Origin: Tamarix chinensis
Lineage: Eukaryota > Streptophyta > Magnoliopsida > Caryophyllales > Tamaricaceae
Assembly: GCA_030549775.1 (NCBI GenBank)
Contig: CM060171.1
Span: forward strand, 146,092,859-146,156,858
DNA: 64,000 bases
Reading direction: 5' to 3'
Under the pieces are notes generated by a model. That model did not search any database and had not been told where the DNA came from. It saw only the letters and a list, made by a program, of their open reading frames with translations. The first letter of the stretch is position 1; each line of letters begins with the position of its first letter. Below, in pieces: positions 1 through 11,801 of the stretch. The translations under genes were made by a program, and so were the position numbers.

Positions 1-177
1 TTATGACTGAACACGAGATAGTGGACACACAAAATCATTTCCTAAAGAGTTTGCATCTATAAATGCACGTAGGACACAATCTAGTATAAAGAAAAACCAT
101 TATTGATGCCAAATACTTTAAATTGAAGCCCACACTCCTCTCTATGGTTTGACAAAATCAATTTAGAGGTAATCCCA

Positions 178-2712
178 ATGATGATCCAATCATGCATATT
201 TTTTGTCATTGAGTATTATGACACACTGAAGATAAACTGAGTAATGAAAGCTGCAATAATGTTGATACTATTTCCCAGTTCATTATGGGATAGAGCAAGA
301 TCATGGTTACAATCACTTCCCCTAGGATCTATCACAATATGGGATCAACTTTCAAGATCTGTCCTCAATAAGTACTTCCTTCTTTGAACACAATCCAATT
401 AAGGAATGGCATCAAAAGTTTCACTTAGAGGGTTGAAGAATCTCTCTATGATGTATGAGAAAGATATAATGAACTTAAGATATGTCCACACCACATATTA
501 GAGAAATGGATATTAGTGCACACGTTCTATAATGGGCTCAACTACAACATAAAATTAATCATTGATGGAGCAATGGGAGGAACCATCATGAAAAAAAAAG
601 CATACCAAAAGCAAAGTAATTGATTGAGGATATGGCTCAATACCATTACCAACGGTTAGGTGAGACTCTTATACCAATAATAGTAGCATGCATGATATTA
701 AGGCCCTTGATCACCTCTCTTCTAAATTTAATGGATTATTTAAAAAGTTCCATGAGTTGAGCGTGAGTGCATTGACATTTGCTTCTACTTCTTGTAAAAA
801 CTATAGAGTTATAAGTAACCTATCATTTGAATGTCAGTTTATTGCTTCCTTACCCTTGATGCAATTCTTGTAGATCATGTAAACTATATGAGCAACTTCA
901 ACAAAAATGAAGACATGTCCGCTCTTACCTACAACCCAAGGTGTATAAATCATTTGAATCATTCTGACAAGAACTTGTTTCTTAATCTTATTCCCCAACT
1001 GAATTACAAATCTCTAGGTTTCCAAAAAAATTATTCTACCTTTCCCTAACCCTCCAAAACCCTATCTAGAGTCATTACTGGATAAATATGTAATGTAACA
1101 TCTTAGAAAAAAAATAAAGAGTTTAGGAACCAAAATCAAAATTATGAGCAATGCAATCAAGAACTTGGATTCCAAGGTTGATTCTCTAGATACCCACACT
1201 AAGATGCTAGAAAATCAAACCATTGACGTAGTCCAATAATTTACCTTTTTCTTCTAGTCCCTTTATAATGCTTATAGGGTAAACAAAGACTAACCCTAAG
1301 GGTTCTATCAATGCCATAACACTTAGGAGTGAGAAAGAACTAGAAGGTCTTGTTTTGAGAAAAGAAGTTGAGGATAGGGAAGATGAAGTTGAGGATGTGA
1401 CAAGAGAGAATGGTGAGCATATGATAATAGAGAAAGCGACCACCTTTAGGAGAGAGCACTAGGTTGAGAAACATGTGCCCCCATCACCAATTAAGCCTCT
1501 TATCCCCTATAATCAAAGGTTAGTGAAAGCTAGATTGGAAAAGTAAGTTAGAAATTTTTTAGATATGCTGAAGAAACTCTATATAACTATCCCATCTGTT
1601 GAGGTTATGACTCAAATGTTGACCTTGGCCAAATTTTTTAAGGATATTTTTTCCCACATATTCAAGTTAGAAGAGTATGAAATTGTAGCCTTAACATAAT
1701 AGTGTAGTTTCCTAATTTAAATAAATTATCACCTAAAATTAAGGATCCTGGCTAATTCTCTATACATTAATATATTGAAAGTATGATCAATAATTGTGAT
1801 TTGTGTGAATCAAGTGCAAGTTAGGCTTATTGCATTTGTATATTTGTAAGAAGCTTGAAATAGGCAAATCAAAGGCCACTAACATATATCACTAGTTAGC
1901 AAACCAATTGACAAAATACCCAATAGGTATTCTTTTGGATGTCCCCATAAAGGTCAGTAGATTCTTATCGATTTTTTCATTTTAGAGATGGAGAAAGACT
2001 CTCAAATCCCTATCATTTTAGGAAGATCATTCCTTGCAATTTCAGGTGTTATCATTGATGTAAATAAATAAAAGGTTATCCTTAAATGTTGGTGAAGAAT
2101 AAGTGGAATTTGATTTGTCTAAAACTATAAAATCCCCTAAATTTGATAATGAATGTCACTAGATTGGCATAGTTGGGAAGGTTGTATGAGAAGAGCTACA
2201 TAAGCAATTTTCTAATGATCCACTGGACAAATGCTTAGCGCATGGAGATGCTTATAAAGACAATGTCTTAGTGATGGCAAAAGAATTAGAGGAAACCCCT
2301 TTCACATCTAAAGCAAAAGAAATAATGGAGGTGTTGAATATAGACCCAAGAACCATCTATAAAAAGGAGGAAAACTCAACAAAGGTATAAATTAAATCAT
2401 TTCTCTATAAGGTATGAGTTTCTTGTTTCTAACTCTAACTACCTAGTCATTGTGGATGCAAAACTAAGTAAATATGAGGCTGAGAAGTCACTTAGATTAC
2501 TTAGGTTGCATAAGATATTGATTAGTTATTCCATCAATATCATTAAGGGTATAAATCCCTCTTCTTTCATGTATCACATTTTATTAGACGATGGACCCAA
2601 ACCCTCCATAAAAGCATTAGAGATGCTTGAACCCTAACATAAAAGAGGTTATCAAGAAATAGATAATTAAGTTATTGAATGCATGATTTATATATATGAT
2701 ATCAAATAGTGA
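178..2712 (+). pseudogene. Degenerate Athila-like Ty3/gypsy gag-pol remnant
   Basis: No open frame survives, but pieces of an Athila-type polyprotein can be read in order across frames and stops. Gag: around 285-600, with SLPLGSITIWDQL near 315, ESLYDV near 435, then VHTFYNGLNYN and IIDGAMGG up to 590. A linker with RNQNQNYEQ lies near 1120-1150. A pre-protease block (NFLDMLKKLYITIP, then LAKFFKDIF) is at 1550-1660. Protease-like sequence with IPIILGRSFLAISGV is at about 2005-2055. Upstream RT sequence (open stretch 2452-2637, with IKGINPSSFMYHILLDD) follows, and the match fades near 2710 before the RT catalytic core. Gag packages the RNA; protease and RT process and copy it. The element is dead, truncated 3' and without LTRs in the window. 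Bases 1-177 could not be assigned. Confidence 0.75.
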
Positions 2713-2822
2713 ATGAATTCCTTCATCATACCTTAATGGAATATCTTCATTATACATCAATGGAATGTCTTCTCTATAAAATAAAGAATAGTTTAACCCT
2801 AGGTATAAAGCATATAATTCAC

Positions 2823-3420
2823 TTATGTGCTATAGCAATCCCATTTTGTTTCAACCAGGATATCCCTATCACTAAGAGTTGCATCAATATTGCTAACCAT
2901 TAACTCTGCAACTTCTAAAATTGTTGGTAGGTCATACCTTTTTCCATCTCTATTCCTCCTACCAATCAAATTTAGCATAAAATTGGAACAACCTTTTATG
3001 TTCATTTTTTCCTTTAACATTCTAAATGGATTGACCAACACATTATTCTCATCAAGCATAGTCTTCATATAAGAAACAATGGATGTATTAAGGTTGTTAA
3101 AACTTTCATTTTTCCTATAATAAACATGTTGTTACAATTCATTAGAACCATTCACTACGACTTATTTGCGGTGAATAGATTAATAATAAAGAATAATCAT
3201 AATAAACCTTAGAATGAACTCAATTTTCAACTTCATTTTTCGTGTGTTAAATGTATAGTTGTGCAATTTTGGGGGTTGAATATTTTTTCAGCAATAAACT
3301 TTCCATAATATGATGATTTTTACCTTGTAATCTAAACATTGGAGGAGAATTACCATTTTTCAAGCTACTATAATTTTTTATACCCATAGATATGAAAGAA
3401 AACATATTATTGTATAACCA
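2823..3420 (-). pseudogene. Helitron Rep/helicase N-terminal domain remnant
   Basis: Reading the minus strand from about 3400 down gives FSFISMGIKNY, NGNSPPMFRLQGKNHHIM and STPKIAQLYI. A disrupted stretch follows, then an 81-codon open piece (3068-2823) containing MLDENNVLVNPFRMLKEKM, FMLNLIGRRNRDGKRYDLP and LSDRDILVETK. This order is the hallmark of the Helitron helicase-like N-terminal domain, which precedes the HUH Rep nuclease and the PIF1-type helicase in rolling-circle Helitrons. Neither Rep nor helicase motifs are present, so this is a fragment. It lies antisense to the Athila remnant, and a second Helitron-type gene piece (RPA-like) lies on the same strand at 12392-16060. Family assignment rests on motif recognition by eye. 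Confidence 0.7.
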
Positions 3421-3767
3421 AATATTTTGGAGAAAGTATTTGCTTCAATCATATCATGAATAGAATAGTTCATGCTAAGGCATTTCATGAAGATTTCCTA
3501 CTTTTAAGAATTTTCAAACTAATAACATAAGACTTCTACTAAGGTATTTTACCCTGCAGATAATTTTGAGCTGATACTATAGGAAAGTATCGGCCTTGAA
3601 CTGAAATGCTTTTCTAGATTTTCCAATAACTTCAATTATTTCAAACCTCGATGTTCGTGAGTGAGAGTTGGTTTGGGAATGTGTTGCAGTTAGCTTGTGT
3701 TTGTTTGTATGAGTCTTATTACTTGGTGGTTTGAACTTTAGCCTAACTTCTTTTAGTATTTAGGATG
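3421..3767. other. Unassigned spacer
   Basis: No gene, repeat or element end was recognised between the Helitron remnant and the first gag-like codons of the chromovirus-type element. It could contain the untranslated leader of that element, but no primer-binding site is visible. Confidence 0.4.
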
Positions 3768-6446
3768 TGATGGTCGCTAAACACCACTACGAATGCATCG
3801 AAGCCTTCATGGACACTGCTGAAGCATATGTGGGGGGATAGATCTGAACATCTCAACCTCCTCAGGTGCCTATAACTGCACTAACTCTGGAGGATTGACT
3901 TAGGAGAGTAGGGTATCATCACCCACCCATCTTCAAAAGTCAAAAGGACCCTAATATAATAGAATGGCGGGTCCGAGACATGGATAAGACCTTTAAAACT
4001 TGTGATTACTCAGGGGATAGAAGGTTAGATGTGGTTGTCTACTATCTAAGAGGAAAGGAAGGCTCATGGTGGCGGAGTATCCAACGTATGGGTAGAGAAC
4101 CTACAAGTTGGGAGCCATTCTTAGAAGTCTTGCGAGCTTAATTCTATCTAACTCACCAGCGAATGAAGAAGTATGATGAGTTCATGGCGTTTCTATAGGG
4201 GCCATGTCCATCGATGAGTACTATACTCAATTCATGGACCTAGTTCAATTCGCTCTAGAGGTAGAAGCTAACAAGGTGATGCAAGTTTATAGCTTCAAGA
4301 TTGGATTGTGGATCTGATACCAAGAGCTACTGGTGGGAGTCACTCCACCAAACATGGTCAGGATGTACGAGTAAGCTTTGGAGGTGTCCTGAGTTAGTTA
4401 GGCTTAGAGTGCTCAATAAGGGAACGAGAGGAAGCTTAAGGGTATCCAACATTCTAGTGATCAAAAAAAGGATTTTTGTAGTGGTAGCTTACTGTGGAGG
4501 TTTGGTCGGAGCATGGGGTCAGTACCCCAATAGGGAGGATTTTCTGGGGGTCGTGCTGAGGAAAGGCATTACCACTACAAGAGGTGTGGGTTAGATCACC
4601 TAGGGGTCAACTATAGAGGCAATAAGGTGAGGTATTATGGGTGTGGCATGGTGGGACACCAAGTGTTTGAATGCCAGGTTAGCAGTGGCAGTATTTAGAA
4701 GAGTCAAACTAGAGTTCAGATGACAAGATTTAATCAGTAGCTACAACCTCAAATACTGCAAGTTCCTCCATTACCAGCCACTGCCACTAGCCAAGCAAGT
4801 CATCTTAGAGGTTTGAGGCCTCACTATTTTCAACAAGGAAAAGGATCAACTAGCACCGAGAAGTTTCATCAACAGAGCACTTAAATGTGATGAGTTAGGC
4901 AAATGTAGAACGCCATACTAGTGTGGTGATAGGTATGCTCATTGTCTCTACTTATTCTACATATGTATTGTTTGATTTTGGTGCTTCACGTTCTTTTGTG
5001 ACATCTACTTTTGTAACTAGAGCTGCTTTCTCTCCTTCGAGTAACATCTCTACTTTTGTCATTTTACCTTCGGGGGATAGAATCGTATGCTCTAGAATGT
5101 ATCAAGGGGTTATGATGGTAGTAGGAGGGATATAGTTTCTATTGGACCTCATAGAGTTAGAATTGCAGGATTTTGACATAATTGTCAGAATGGATATGCT
5201 AGGAGGGTATCGAGAACTAATAGACTATGCTTAAGATCGTGTAGTGCTATAAGGACCAAAGGGTATTAGGGTTTCATATCAGAAGTGTGAACCAAATCCC
5301 TTGGCAAAGATTGTGTCCGCAATCATACTAAGTAACCTTATACGCAAGGGGTATCCACTTTACTTGTGCAGTGTTAGAGACACCAAAGTAGTTGAGACCC
5401 CATTGGAATAGATGGCGTAGTCCGTGAGTTTCTTGATGTTTTCCCTAAGGAGACCCTAGGAATGTTGCCAGTTCAGAAAGTTGAGTTCATCGTGAATGTG
5501 TTGCCAAGAGTGAAGATGAAAGGCTCCATACCTTATCGCACCTATAGAGATGAAAGAGCTTAAGGCTCAATCGGAAGAGCTCTCGGAGAAAGGGTATATC
5601 CATCCAAGTATATCACCATGGGGAGCGCTAGTGTTATTTGTAAAGAAGAAGGATGGTAGCCTAAGACTGTGTATCAAATACCAAGGATTGAACCAAGTGA
5701 CAGTGAAAAATTATTATCCTTCGCTAAGGATTGACAATCTATTTGATCAGCTCAAGGGATCCAAAGTGTTCTCTAAGATCAATCTTCGATTACGCTATTA
5801 TCAGTTGAGGATCACAGAATGAGACATTCCTAAAAATGCTATTCGGACAAGGTATGGCCATTATAATTTTATAGTAACGCCCTTCAGACTCACTAACGCG
5901 CCTACAGCTTTCATGGCCTTGATGAACAGATCTTTTGTCCCTTTTTGGACCAGTTCATCGTGGTGCTTATTGAAAACATTTTCTTTTACTCCAATGAATA
6001 AGAGATGCATGAGTAGCACCATAGGAAGACTTTGGCCTTGCTCTAATGGCACCAACTGTATGCCAAGCTTTCAAAGTGCGAGTTTTTGTTAGATCAAGTG
6101 GGCTTCCTTGGTCATATGATCTCTAAAGATGGTTTAGCAGTGGATTTTACCAAGATTCAAGTTGTTCCTGAGTGCCCATTGCCCACTTATGTGAAGGAGG
6201 TGCACAATTTTCTAGGGTTAGCTGGTTATTACTGTCAATTCATGGCAAAATTTTCTAAGATTGATTAACTACTAACCTAACTTTTGAAGATGGATACATG
6301 ATTTCAGTGGGATGAGAAGTGTGGTGGAGCTTTTGAGGATTTGAATAGGCATTTGACGTCAGCTCCAGTGCTCACATTGCCAAGTGGGGCAGATGGATTT
6401 GAAGTGTATAGTGATGCTTCCAAGTACGGGTTAGGTTGTGTGTTGA
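3768..6446 (+). pseudogene. Chromovirus-type Ty3/gypsy gag-pol remnant, 5' part (gag to RNase H)
   Basis: Degenerate polyprotein. Gag is at about 3768-4320 (DPNIIEWRVRDMDKTF near 3950; KEGSWWRSIQRMGREP near 4060). A decayed zinc knuckle is at about 4625-4680 (YYGCGMVGHQVFEC; first Cys replaced by Tyr). A retropepsin-like segment is at 4923-5135, with the active-site triplet altered to DFGAS. Reverse transcriptase is at about 5460-6270: [20 protein letters not shown], then [20 protein letters not shown] and VFSKINLR at 5550-5820; a stop follows and the catalytic box is decayed to IEN. Late RT (FLGHMISKDG, then NFLGLAGYY) is at 6100-6235. RNase H begins near 6370 (VYSDASKYGLGCVL) and is cut at 6446 by element A. 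The RT/RNase H style suggests a Tekay/Del-like chromovirus. Stops and frameshifts show it is inactive. Confidence 0.8.
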
Positions 6447-6769
6447 TGTAATCCCCCAAAATTTTTAGAAACCTATAATTTAATAAATAGCTTTTATTTG
6501 GGATAAATGAGCTTTTTAAATTTATTTAATTTAATTATTTTATGGATTCTTGAATATATAAAAGTGGATAGGAATATTTAGTAAATTAAAATAAATATTT
6601 TGTTATTTTATCATACTCTTTTTATTTAAATAATTTTTCAAACCAATATTTTACTAAAATTTTCCTTTTTAAGCCCATGTATTTAATTATATTAAATTAA
6701 ATTATTAAATAAATTTATTTTCCAAAAATATTATATTTTATTATTTTATAAATTAAATTACTTTAATTT

Positions 6770-7910
6770 TCCCTAATTTCCCCTTTCCCTTTTTCCTTTT
6801 TTCTTTTCTTTCTCCTTTTTCTCCTTTTTCCTCCTTTCTTTCTTTTTCCTTTTTCCTCCTTCGGGCCTCCAGGCTAGCATCTTCCCCTCCCTGTGCACTG
6901 GGCCACATGCTCATTTCTTCCCTTCCTCTCCTTAATCTCCCTCCCCCGCATGTGTCGGCCCATACCACCCCTCTTCTCTCTTTTCTTTTCTCCCCCCTAC
7001 CCGAGTCGGCACAGTCCCTTTTTTTCTCCCCCTACGCCTGACCTACTGCACCTCCCCCTTCTTTCTTTCTTCTTCTTCTTTCTTCGTTGATCACCCTGAG
7101 GTGCCCGACCTATCTTCGTCGCCATGCCTGCCACCTCGAGCACGCCAACCACCACCCTGCCACCTCTCCTTGCCACCACTACAACCCTCCCTTTCTCTTT
7201 CCCATCCTTTTTCTTCCCATTTTTGGACCAAACCAACCCCTAAAAATCCTCCCTACATGCCCTGTCTTTCCCCCTCTTCTTCTCCTCTTCCTGCCATCTA
7301 CTTGCCACCCTACCGAACCACCTGCCCCCTATTCTCCCTCTTCTTTTTCTTCTCCACTTCAACCCCTTTCCTTCCTCATTTTTCGAGCTCCTTACCTTCC
7401 CTGAACTCCTTTTCTCTCTTTATCTTCTCCTTCCATTTCCATCCCTATTTTGCACCGCTGCCTCCTTTTGCCATACCGAATCCCTACACCACTCCCTACC
7501 ACCCTGTACCTCAGACTTCCAGCACCACAACACCCCCAAGCCACCATGCATCCCCATCTTCCTCCCCTCCTTTTCTCCCTTCTCGGCAACCTCCCTGCAA
7601 CCCCTTCGTCCGCCGCCATCCCGCCGCCTCTGCCACCTCCCAAGCCACCTAACTACTCCCTACAACCTCCTCTACCACCCCCACACCTCCTTTGGCCGAA
7701 ACCAACCCTTGCAGCCCCTCATTTTCCCCTCCCTTTTCCTTCCTTCTCAACCACACCCACCTCGGTAGCCACCTTCGCAGCCTCGCCGCAGCTGCCGCCT
7801 CCACCCTTAGCCGCCAACAACCCATCCTTGACCACCACCCCCTTTTCACCCTCTTTACCCTTCCCTTACCCTAAATCCTCCCCCATCTACCTTCTCTCCT
7901 AGCCCCAAAA
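6770..7910 (+). repeat. C/T-rich strand-asymmetric tract of element A
   Basis: More than 1.1 kb in which the plus strand is overwhelmingly C and T. Several overlapping open frames on both strands (the longest 183 codons, 7101-7652, rich in Pro and Ser) result from the lack of stop triplets in C/T-rich DNA and share no domain. Equivalent tracts sit at the same relative place in elements B, C, D, E and F. Confidence 0.8.
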
Positions 7911-8639
7911 CCCCAAACCAAAAATAGCCATTCTTTTTTCTCTCCCACCCTCCTTTGACACCTTTCCCCTTTATTCTACATGCAACTCACGCTGCATGAG
8001 CAGCGTGAATCATGCCTAAAATTTACCCTAATCCTTACTTAATCTTAAGGTATATTGAGGGTTAAATAAAGTATATCATTAATTAAGTTCTGCTAAAGTT
8101 TTATGTTTTGGTTTTTCATACTTCTAATATAATAATTATTGATATTATTTTTAGGTGGTGGTCTTACTAATCAAAGCTTGAACCTTTAACCAAAATACCG
8201 GTAAGTTTCGATTCTTGCAGAAATTAAGGTAATCGTTAAACCCCACTTAAATGCATGGATAAATGTATACAAGCACATTAGGGTTTTAATATGTTATTCT
8301 GCATGATATATATTGTTTAATATATCATATGTAGTTACTTATATTGATTGATAAAAAATGAAAGCATGTTAGTTTATTTGCTATGTGTGTAAATATTGCT
8401 TAAGAAAAGAGTTTGGTTATTAATGAAAATGTTAAGTACTTATCCATGTTATATTATATTATTGTGATCATTAATGCATGCACATGAATAATATTATTGT
8501 GAGCCTTAGAGTTATTTTAGTAATATGTCTTGTGCACGAATGTGGCCTATTATATGTGGGTGCTAATGAGTAAAATGTTGAATAATAATAGTTGGTGGAG
8601 TTGGATGATGAGAATGGAGTATTGATATTAATATTTATG

Positions 8640-9920
8640 TAGTGATAGTAATTTAATAAAAGTGGCGTAATAAAAGGTAAAATGATAATTTTGTAAGTAA
8701 AAGGATAAAATGGTGATTTGTAAGCAACAGGGGTATTATGATAATTTTGGAGGTAAAGGGCCAAATGGTAATTTTGTAAGTAAAGGGTAAAATAGTAATT
8801 TTGGAGGTATGGGTAAAATAATAATTTGTAAGTAAAAGGGTATTATGGTAATTTTGGAAGTAAAAGGGGTAAAATAGTAATTTTGTAAGTAAAGGGATAA
8901 AATGGTAATTTTATAAGTAAAAGGGTAAATTTGGGAGTTAAGGGTATTATGGTAATTTTGGGAGTAAAAGGCAAAATAGTAATTTTGTAAATAAAAGGGT
9001 AAAAGGGTAATTTGGTAACTATAATATTGGAGAAGGGTAAATTGGTAATTATAATAATTGAGAAGGGTAAAATGGTAGTTATGATAATGGAGAAGGGTAA
9101 AATGATAATAAGAGAGAAGGGTTAAATCGTAATTTGGTGTAAAGGAGGCGTAAAATGATAATAATTTAATAAAAGAGAAGGGTAAAATGGTAATTTGGTG
9201 TAAAGAAAGGTAGAGTAATAATTCAATAAAATAGAAGGGTAAAATGGTCATTTGGTGTAAAGGAAGGTAAAGTAATAATTTATTAAAGAGAATGGTAAAA
9301 TGGTAATTTGATGTGAAGGAAGGATAAACTAGTAATTATAATAATGGAGAAGGGTAAATCAGTAATTATGATAACGAAGAAGGGTAATTTGGTAATTATG
9401 AAAATGGAGAAGGGTAATTTGATAATTTAATCAACTAAATGGGCAAATTGATAGTTATGATAACGAAGAAGGGTACTTTGGCAATTGAGAAGGGTAATTT
9501 GGTTATTTAATCAACTAAAGGGCAAATTGGTAACTATGATAACGGAGAAGATTAATATGGTAATTATGATAATGGAGAAGGGCAATTTGGTAATTTAACT
9601 AATTAAAGGGTAATTTAGTAATTATGATAATGGAGAAGGGTAACTTGGTAATTATGATAATGAAGAACGACAATTTGGTAATTTGACCAATAAAAGGGCA
9701 ATTTGGTAATTGGCAAAGTGGTAATCTAACCAACCAAATGGAAATATGATAAGTGTAACGATTATGAAGGATGATTGGTGACCTAATAAGTATGGGAGAT
9801 AACTTGGTAACCTAAACCGAGTAAGAGATAATTTAGTAATTATGCAACATGAAGGATAATATGGTAAATTGGCAAGTAAGGAAGGGATAACTTAATAATT
9901 ATACAAGAATGGGCAAATCA
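8640..9920 (+). repeat. AGGGTAAAATGGTAATTT-type minisatellite in element A
   Basis: About 1.3 kb of diverged tandem units of roughly 25-35 bases. Early units read AGTAAAAGGGTAAAATGG then TAATTTTG; later ones read GGAGAAGGGTAATTTGG then TAATTATGATAAT. Unit length drifts along the array. The minus-strand 171-codon frame at 8736-9251 is a by-product of the repeat. An array of the same type, reversed, occupies 62560-63990 in element Z. Confidence 0.85.
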
Positions 9921-10624
9921 GTAATTCATACCTAATATGTTGATGGAATAATGGAGTTTTGTGATAAGACTCAAGTAATACTGAATAGTAAGATAATAGC
10001 ATTTAGTGAGTATCACGTGGACGAATCCTAAATCATAATTGGATGAGGTTAATATGGCATTAATGTTTCATCTGTGTTATCCTGGATAACTGTTTGAATA
10101 AGAAATACTTAATGATATCAGAACGATTGAAAGTGAATAAATATATGATTGTTGTGCTTTTCGTGATCAAATAAATCAAGACACTAATACTTAAAGTGAA
10201 AGACCTCGAGATTGGAAATAGTGACTCTTTAGGGGTCGCTACCCTAAAGACATGGTTTAGCCCACAATTATTCTAGTATTTTCTAGTGTGCCTTTGTGCT
10301 CCAATTAGACCCTATATCTTACTTTATCTAGCTCTACGGACCTATTTAGGGGGTATGCATACTTATGGATTATGTGTCATTGTCGATAAAATATTGAGTA
10401 TAAGGTATTGAGTAGCTTTATGCACCAGTACGACCGGGGTACCTTTGTGTCATTGGGTTGATAGTTGAAGGGTATTGAGTAGCTTGTATGCTCCAGTGCG
10501 ACTGGTGTACCTTTGTGTCTCACGATCTTAATCTCCCATCCAAGGCAAATAAATGAATTGTTGTACTGATTAAAAAAAGGAAAAATACTAATCATGAAAG
10601 TGAAAGATTAATGAGTCGGGCCCA

Positions 10625-11135
10625 ATTGAATTATGATATTGAGTACCGGTCCATCGGTTATAATAGTGGACCAGGAGCGTGTTGCTCTGGAACATGATTA
10701 TGAGTACTAGTCCACTGGATATAATAGTGTCCCAGGAGCGTTTTCCACTAAATGATGTTTATGAGTATCGATCCACCGGATATAATAGTGGCCCAAGAGC
10801 GTTTTCCACTAAATGATGTTTATGAGTATTGGTCCACCAGATATAATAGTGGTCCAAGAGCGTGTTGCCCTAGATGATGTATATATGTATTCCGATCTAC
10901 CGACTATAATAGTGGGGGTCCCGAGCTCAATAAACCCAATTATGGATGTGAATAAATTATGGGAAAATACTAATCATTCATAGTGGAAAACCATGTGAGT
11001 CAGGGTCAAACCGGTCCATCGACGAATAATAGTGGCTAGGAGTGTTCTGCTCTAGAGACTAATCCACCGACAATAATAGTGGTCAGGAGTGTTCTACCGT
11101 GTATGTATTCCGATCCACTGGCTATAATAATGGGG
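10625..11135 (+). repeat. CCACCGG-ATAATAGTGG array in element A (about 8 units)
   Basis: Units at about 10645, 10705, 10765, 10826, 10890, 11010, 11055 and 11108 share GTCCACCGG, then TATAATAGTGG, then a CAGGAGCG-like tail. The core has a short dyad (CCAC ... GTGG). The first four units are spaced 60-61 bases apart; the later ones are irregular. Comparable units occur in B, C, E, Y and Z. Confidence 0.85.
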
Positions 11136-11801
11136 TTCTCACACTCACATGGACATATATAATCCGAGATAGTTAAATAATGGTGGACTAATGGCTTAAG
11201 GCCCAGAGGTATTGATTGTACATTATGACTTATTAATATTTGATAGGCTTGTTAAGTATGTGATTGTGCTGTATGCATTCTCATTATATATGTATATAGT
11301 ATTGTATCATGTGTTGCATTTGCAAACCTGCTTTTAAGTGTGTTTTAAAGGGTTACTCGGTACCATAGTACTAAAGGGTTCCATTCATGGGGCCCTTGCC
11401 TATTCAATGTGCAGTGTCCCTTGCAAGTCCATTTTCAGGTGCTACTCAAGTGGGTAATGAGAAAGAGTATAAGGAAATTATCCGGACTTTTAGGGTTTCC
11501 CTCTTTCTCTCTCTTACTCCCTGATTTGAATGTTATTCTTTGATCTTATAACCGCCATTGGTGGATTTCATTCTTGTAAATGGTTTATTGTGCTACTCTA
11601 ATTTTTAATATGGTTTGGATTTCTAGCAATTGATATTTTATTTTCTAGCATTAACACTTGGTACTGGAATGGTATGAGTGAATTGGTCCGACACTAAGTG
11701 TGGTAGTCATATCCCCAGGATTTATAAGTTTTGTTATTTCGCTTATGCTAAATCTTTTAATAAAATGAAATTTTTCAGTAGTGAATTTTGGAGGTGTTAC
11801 A

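Larger units (their letters stand above)
6447..11801 (+). mobile_element. Element A: 5.36-kb non-coding LTR-like element inserted in RNase H
   Basis: Begins TGTAATCCCCCAAAATTT and ends TTTTGGAGGTGTTACA, giving TG...CA ends that are inverted copies of each other for about 15 bases. Flanks are GTTGA (6442-6446) and TTTAA (11802-11806), an eroded 5-bp target duplication. Removing the element plus one flank leaves the RNase H reading frame of the host continuous, which fixes both borders. Module order: AT-rich block to about 6770; C/T-rich tract to 7910; AT-rich block; minisatellite 8640-9920; a 10240-10380 segment shared with Z; CCACCGG array 10625-11135; a conserved 3' segment with GGGTTACTCGGTACC and CACTTGGTACTGGAATGG. 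It encodes no protein. Best reading: a very long solo LTR, or an LTR of an element whose internal part was lost. A non-autonomous element is the alternative. Confidence 0.8.

Noticed and set aside
1207..1443. 78-codon minus-strand frame
   Set aside because: Antisense to the linker between gag and protease of the Athila-like remnant.
7101..7652. 183-codon Pro/Ser-rich open frame, and overlapping frames on both strands at 6750-7900
   Set aside because: They exist because C/T-rich DNA rarely contains stop triplets. They overlap in several frames, have no domain, and recur with unrelated sequence in every C/T-rich tract of the family.
8736..9251. 171-codon minus-strand frame rich in Tyr, Leu, Pro and Phe
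   Set aside because: It is the translation of the AGGGTAATTTGGTAAT minisatellite; the period of the protein follows the DNA repeat.
10645..11130. TATAAT boxes as bacterial -10 promoters
   Set aside because: They are part of the CCACCGG...ATAATAGTGG unit in plant nuclear DNA; no -35 element or bacterial gene is present.
10625..11135. CRISPR-like array of spaced repeats
   Set aside because: Repeats are diverged, spacers are themselves related, and the context is plant transposon DNA with no cas genes.
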